A stretch of DNA of 64,000 nt. Origin: Flavobacteriales bacterium. GTDB lineage: Bacteria > Bacteroidota > Bacteroidia > Flavobacteriales > Flavobacteriaceae. The notes beneath the pieces are model-generated. The model did no database searches. It was not told the DNA's origin and was given only the letters and a program-made list of their open reading frames with translations. A program made the translations under genes and the position numbers. The stretch spans positions 248,001 through 312,000 of the forward strand of contig JAFLBS010000003.1 of the NCBI GenBank assembly GCA_017303755.1, read 5' to 3'. Below are positions 60,688 to 64,000 of this stretch, piece after piece; position 1 is the first letter of the stretch, and each line of letters begins with the position of its first letter.

Positions 60688-61071
60688 TTATACTCTACGT
60701 CTTTTAGGAGGACGACATCCGTTGTGTGGCATTGGAGTAACGTCGATGATTTCGGTTACTTCAATTCCTGAATTGTGTATTGATCTGATAGCAGATTCTC
60801 TTCCGTTACCTGGACCTTTAACGTAAACTTTTACTTTTTTAAGACCCGCTTCTAATGCTACTTTTCCACAATCTTCTGCTGCCATTTGAGCTGCATATGG
60901 AGTATTCTTTTTAGAACCTCTGAAACCCATTTTACCAGCTGAAGACCAAGAGATAACTTCACCTTTCTTATTTGTCAAAGAAATGATGATGTTATTGAAA
61001 GTGGCATTAATATGAGCTTCGCCTGAAGATTCAATAATAACTTTACGTTTTTTTGTACTTGCTTTAGCCAT
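60688..61071 (-). CDS. rpsK: 30S ribosomal protein S11 (uS11)
   Basis: A 127-residue uS11 of the 30S platform, near the E-site mRNA. It shows [44 protein letters not shown] and the basic tail [18 protein letters not shown]. Length and sequence are standard. Nine bases downstream of rpsM. Confidence 0.97.
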   Translation of the reverse strand: MAKASTKKRKVIIESSGEAHINATFNNIIISLTNKKGEVISWSSAGKMGFRGSKKNTPYAAQMAAEDCGKVALEAGLKKVKVYVKGPGNGRESAIRSIHNSGIEVTEIIDVTPMPHNGCRPPKRRRV

Positions 61072-61079
61072 ATTACTTA

Positions 61080-61454
61080 TTATTTAGTTGCTTTTTTCTT
61101 GTTAGCAACAGTTTTTCTTTTACCTTTTCTTGTTCTAGAATTGTTTTTAGTTCTTTGTCCACGTAATGGAAGACCTGATCTATGACGAATTCCTCTGTAA
61201 CAACCGATATCCATTAAACGTTTGATGTTTAATGAAGTTTCAGAACGAAGTTCTCCTTCAATTTTGTAATATGACACAGCATCACGGATTGCTCCGATTT
61301 GGTCGTCATTCCAATCTTGAACTTTAATATCTTGGCTAACTTGAGCTTTTTCTAAAATCTCAATAGCTCTACTTTTACCTATTCCGAAGATATAGGTTAG
61401 TGCTATAACACCTCTCTTGTTTTTAGGTACATCTACCCCTGCTATTCTTGCCAT
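61080..61454 (-). CDS. rpsM: 30S ribosomal protein S13 (uS13)
   Basis: A 124-residue uS13 of the 30S head. It begins [26 protein letters not shown], carries the helix-two-turns-helix and ends in the basic tail [28 protein letters not shown]. Two bases after rpmJ. Confidence 0.97.
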   Translation of the reverse strand: MARIAGVDVPKNKRGVIALTYIFGIGKSRAIEILEKAQVSQDIKVQDWNDDQIGAIRDAVSYYKIEGELRSETSLNIKRLMDIGCYRGIRHRSGLPLRGQRTKNNSRTRKGKRKTVANKKKATK

Positions 61455-61456
61455 AA

Positions 61457-61573
61457 TTATCCTTGTCTTTGTTTAAATCTAGGATTCTTTTTGTTGATTA
61501 CGTATAATCTACCTTTTCTTCTAACGATAATGCATTCTGCACTACGTTTTTTTACTGATGCTCTTACTTTCAT
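61457..61573 (-). CDS. rpmJ: 50S ribosomal protein L36 (bL36)
   Basis: A 38-residue protein beginning [20 protein letters not shown] and ending [12 protein letters not shown]. This is the standard L36 sequence. It binds 23S rRNA at the base of the stalk. Of the three or four zinc ligands in classical L36 only one Cys remains, so this is the Cys-poor (C-) form. It lies between infA and rpsM, the usual order. Confidence 0.95.
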
Positions 61574-61585
61574 ATTATATAGCTA

Positions 61586-61801
61586 TTAGTATCTATAAGT
61601 GATTCTTGCTTTTGACAAATCGTAAGGACTCATTTCTAGTTTTACTTTGTCACCAGGTAACAACTTAATGTAATGCATACGCATTTTTCCAGAAATGTGA
61701 GCGATAACGATGTGTCCATTTTCTAACTCTACACGAAACATTGCATTCGAAAGTGCTTCGATGATTGATCCGTCTTGTTCTATTGCTGATTGTTTTGCCA
61801 T
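61586..61801 (-). CDS. infA: Translation initiation factor IF-1
   Basis: A 71-residue IF-1 with the S1/OB fold: [55 protein letters not shown] and [10 protein letters not shown]. It binds the ribosomal A site during initiation. Five bases after secY and 12 bases before rpmJ. Confidence 0.97.
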   Translation of the reverse strand: MAKQSAIEQDGSIIEALSNAMFRVELENGHIVIAHISGKMRMHYIKLLPGDKVKLEMSPYDLSKARITYRY

Positions 61802-61806
61802 AAAAA

Positions 61807-63144
61807 TTAAGCTACTGCTTTTCTATTTTTACCACTTTTCATTAAACCATCATAATGTTTATTCAGCAAATACGAATTGATTTGTTGAATAGTGTCAATT
61901 GCAACTCCTACCATAATAATTAATGAAGTTCCACCATAGAACATTGCCCATGATTGTTGTACACCAATACTAACTACAAAGGCTGGGAACACAGCAATTA
62001 AAGCTAAGAATAATGCACCAGGGAAGGTAATCAATGACATGATTTTATCTAAATAATCAGAAGTTTCAACACCTGGTTTAATACCTGGTATGAATCCGCT
62101 GCTTCTTTTCAAATCATCAGCCATTTTATTAGTTGGAACTGTAATTGCTGTGTAAAAGAATGTGAAGATGATGATCAACAAGGCAAAAACCACATTATAC
62201 CAAACACCAAACATATTACTAAAAGCACCTGCAATAGATTGAGAAGCTTCAGATTTTGACAATCCAGCTAAGGCTGCGGGAATGAACATAATTGCTTGCG
62301 CAAAAATGATAGGCATTACACCTGCAGAGTTTAACTTAAGTGGAATCCATTGTCTGTTACCTCCATCTTGTTCAAATTCACCTGTCGTTGTTCTACGAGC
62401 GTATTGTACTGGTATTTTTCTGATAGCCATCACAAGTAATACACAAGCGATAATTACCAATAACCAAACAATTACTTCAATAACTAATAACATTGGACCT
62501 CCGTTATTATTAGTAACTCTTGAAGTAAACTCTTGAGTTAACGACTGTGGTAAACGAGCTAAAATTCCAACCATGATTAAAAGTGAAATACCGTTTCCAA
62601 TACCTTTATCAGTGATTTTTTCACCTAACCACATGGCAAAAATTGTACCTGTAGTTAAGATTAAAACTGAAGAAAATAAGAATGGAAATGAATCTGCTCC
62701 TAATAAAAATGCATCACTTGGAACGGTTCTGTACAAGTTGTAGATATAACTTGGTCCTTGAAGAAGGGTGATACCAATAGTTAACCAACGTGTAATCTGG
62801 TTGATTTTCTTTCTACCACTTTCTCCATCTTTTTGCAATTTCTGCAAATACGGAATAGCAATACCCATTAATTGTACAACGATGGAAGCTGATATATATG
62901 GCATAATTCCCAAAGCAAAAATAGATGCTTTTGAGAATGATCCGCCTGTAAACATATCAAGAATAGAACCAATACCTTCTTTAGTTTGACCTTCTAAGTT
63001 TGCCAATTGAGTTGCATCGATACCCGGAAGAGTAACGTGCGATCCAAAGCGATACACTAGAAGCAAACCTAAAGTAATAAGAATTCTATTCTTTAGTTCT
63101 TCAATTTTCCAAACATTTTTGATTGATTCAATAAAATTCTTCAT
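61807..63144 (-). CDS. secY: Protein translocase subunit SecY
   Basis: A 445-residue SecY with ten transmembrane helices, the channel of the Sec translocon. It has [17 protein letters not shown] after helix 1, the plug region [42 protein letters not shown] helix 5 residues, and loops PVQYARR and FIPGIKPG. Every secreted T9SS protein in this window would first pass through it. Twelve bases after rplO. Confidence 0.98.
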   Translation of the reverse strand: MKNFIESIKNVWKIEELKNRILITLGLLLVYRFGSHVTLPGIDATQLANLEGQTKEGIGSILDMFTGGSFSKASIFALGIMPYISASIVVQLMGIAIPYLQKLQKDGESGRKKINQITRWLTIGITLLQGPSYIYNLYRTVPSDAFLLGADSFPFLFSSVLILTTGTIFAMWLGEKITDKGIGNGISLLIMVGILARLPQSLTQEFTSRVTNNNGGPMLLVIEVIVWLLVIIACVLLVMAIRKIPVQYARRTTTGEFEQDGGNRQWIPLKLNSAGVMPIIFAQAIMFIPAALAGLSKSEASQSIAGAFSNMFGVWYNVVFALLIIIFTFFYTAITVPTNKMADDLKRSSGFIPGIKPGVETSDYLDKIMSLITFPGALFLALIAVFPAFVVSIGVQQSWAMFYGGTSLIIMVGVAIDTIQQINSYLLNKHYDGLMKSGKNRKAVA

Positions 63145-63156
63145 ATAGTCAGAAAA

Positions 63157-63609
63157 TTATAATGTTACTGCTTCTCCACCAGCAGCTTCGATAGCAGCTT
63201 TAGCTGTTGCAGTAAATTTGTGAGCTGTTACTTTTAATTTTGATTTTAATTCACCTCTACCTAAAACTTTTACAAGTTCATTTTTAGTAGCCAAACGAGT
63301 AGCAACTAATACTGAGAAATCTACAGTATCTGTAACAATTCCGTTATCTACTAATGATTGAAGTGTGTCAAGATTTACACCTTGATAATCAACTCTATTA
63401 ATATTTTTAAATCCAAATTTAGGAACACGTCTTTGAAGTGGCATTTGCCCTCCTTCAAAACCGATCTTTTTAGAATATCCTGAACGAGATTTAGCTCCTT
63501 TGTGACCTCTTGCAGCAGTTCCACCTTTACCTGATCCTTCTCCTCTACCTACTCTTTTGTTTTGGTTGTGTGTAGAACCTTCTGCTGGTTGTAAGTTACT
63601 TAAATTCAT
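63157..63609 (-). CDS. rplO: 50S ribosomal protein L15 (uL15)
   Basis: A 150-residue uL15. It begins MNLSNLQPAEGSTHNQNKRV and shows GRGEGSGKGGTAARGHKGAKSRSGYSKKIGFEGGQMPLQRRVPKFGF, the conserved extended RNA-binding part. The C-terminal part ends AKAAIEAAGGEAVTL. Standard length and position. Confidence 0.97.
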   Translation of the reverse strand: MNLSNLQPAEGSTHNQNKRVGRGEGSGKGGTAARGHKGAKSRSGYSKKIGFEGGQMPLQRRVPKFGFKNINRVDYQGVNLDTLQSLVDNGIVTDTVDFSVLVATRLATKNELVKVLGRGELKSKLKVTAHKFTATAKAAIEAAGGEAVTL

Positions 63610-63621
63610 AGTTTATTGTTA

Positions 63622-63804
63622 TTATTTAGCTTCTTCTACAGAAACTAAGTGTTTTACTTTATTTACCATTCCAAGGATAGTTGAAGAAGCATCATGCTCA
63701 ACAGTTTGTCCTAGTCTTTTTAGACCTAAAGCCACTAATGTTCTCTTTTGTGTTTGAGGACAATTAATTTGACTTCTTACTTGTTTTACTATAATCTTTG
63801 CCAT
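63622..63804 (-). CDS. rpmD: 50S ribosomal protein L30 (uL30)
   Basis: A 60-residue uL30 (MAKIIVKQVRSQINCPQTQK, LVALGLKRLGQTVEHDASS, MVNKVKHLV). Standard for the family. Between rpsE and rplO, 11 and 12 bases from each. Confidence 0.96.
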   Translation of the reverse strand: MAKIIVKQVRSQINCPQTQKRTLVALGLKRLGQTVEHDASSTILGMVNKVKHLVSVEEAK

Positions 63805-63815
63805 ATTTCCTTGAA

Positions 63816-64000
63816 TTAACCTTTAAATACTTTTTCTAAAGAAACACCTCTTTGTTTAGCTACAGTGTGAGCACTTCTCATTTGAAGTAATGCGTCAAAA
63901 GTTGCTTTTACCACGTTATGTGGATTAGATGATCCTTGAGATTTTGATAATACATCGTGAATACCTACTGATTCTAATACTGAACGAACAGCACCACCAG
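63816..64000 (-). CDS. rpsE: 30S ribosomal protein S5 (uS5), C-terminal part
   Basis: A frame that enters from the window edge and ends at 63816 encodes [20 protein letters not shown], then [20 protein letters not shown] and [20 protein letters not shown]. This is the C-terminal domain of uS5, including the SxGSxNPxNxVKAT motif. The N-terminal part lies outside the window. First gene visible of the ribosomal operon. Confidence 0.96.
   Translation of the reverse strand, partial: GGAVRSVLESVGIHDVLSKSQGSSNPHNVVKATFDALLQMRSAHTVAKQRGVSLEKVFKG

Overview
The window comes from a member of the Bacteroidota, most likely Flavobacterium or a close relative. It is AT-rich. It encodes several proteins with type IX secretion system (T9SS) C-terminal sorting domains. 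Promoters fit the Bacteroidota -7 pattern TAnnTTTG, and clear Shine-Dalgarno sequences are rare. The ribosomal, enolase, citrate synthase and RecR proteins also look flavobacterial. No tRNA, rRNA, IS element, prophage or CRISPR array was seen.

Region 1 (1-22,980, all minus strand) is a surface-polysaccharide locus that reads as one very long operon starting at a good promoter upstream of wza. In transcription order it holds Wza and Wzc export/assembly proteins, a UDP-sugar 4-epimerase, two UDP-sugar dehydrogenases, dTDP-glucose 4,6-dehydratase, a Wzm/Wzt ABC exporter, an HTTM-DCC1 membrane protein, and an epimerase/ATP-grasp/HAD group. These are followed by a PglD-like acetyltransferase, a WecE-like aminotransferase, a WecF-like Fuc4NAc transferase, two GT2 and two GT4 glycosyltransferases, and a pyruvyl-transferase-family protein. 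The set suggests a polysaccharide with uronic acids and a 4-acetamido-4,6-dideoxygalactose residue.

Region 2 (23,000-28,540) is housekeeping: recR, a sodium/solute symporter, a CoA-binding protein, a MarC family protein and two amidinotransferase-fold hydrolases. Two of these genes appear to be leaderless. The gaps between them hold inverted repeats and a dispersed structured element.

Region 3 (28,594-38,375) encodes secreted and surface proteins: an Ig-like T9SS protein, a tightly coupled pair (YadA-like adhesin and T9SS protein), and a gingipain-type C25 peptidase. It also holds an orphan fragment of a T9SS sorting domain. Citrate synthase follows.

Region 4 (40,033-55,361) is the most unusual part. 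A LytS/LytTR-type two-component system with a TPR sensor is co-transcribed with a leucine-rich-repeat (LRR) T9SS protein, next to an operon of four paralogous LRR T9SS proteins. The paralogs have diverged LRR halves and nearly constant C-terminal halves. Direct repeats with core (G/T)AGAATTYGA and a 21-22 bp period lie upstream of the kinase operon, the LRR array and the distant Ig-like T9SS gene. In each case one repeat starts 31-32 bp upstream of the inferred -7 element. This period is typical of LytTR-family binding sites, so the window may contain a local regulon for surface LRR proteins.

Region 5 (55,388-64,000) holds enolase, carA and the end of the ribosomal-protein operon (rplQ, rpoA, rpsD, rpsK, rpsM, rpmJ, infA, secY, rplO, rpmD, partial rpsE). 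Two more copies of the dispersed structured element lie between eno, carA and rplQ. The three copies show one compensatory base-pair change, which suggests a structured RNA.
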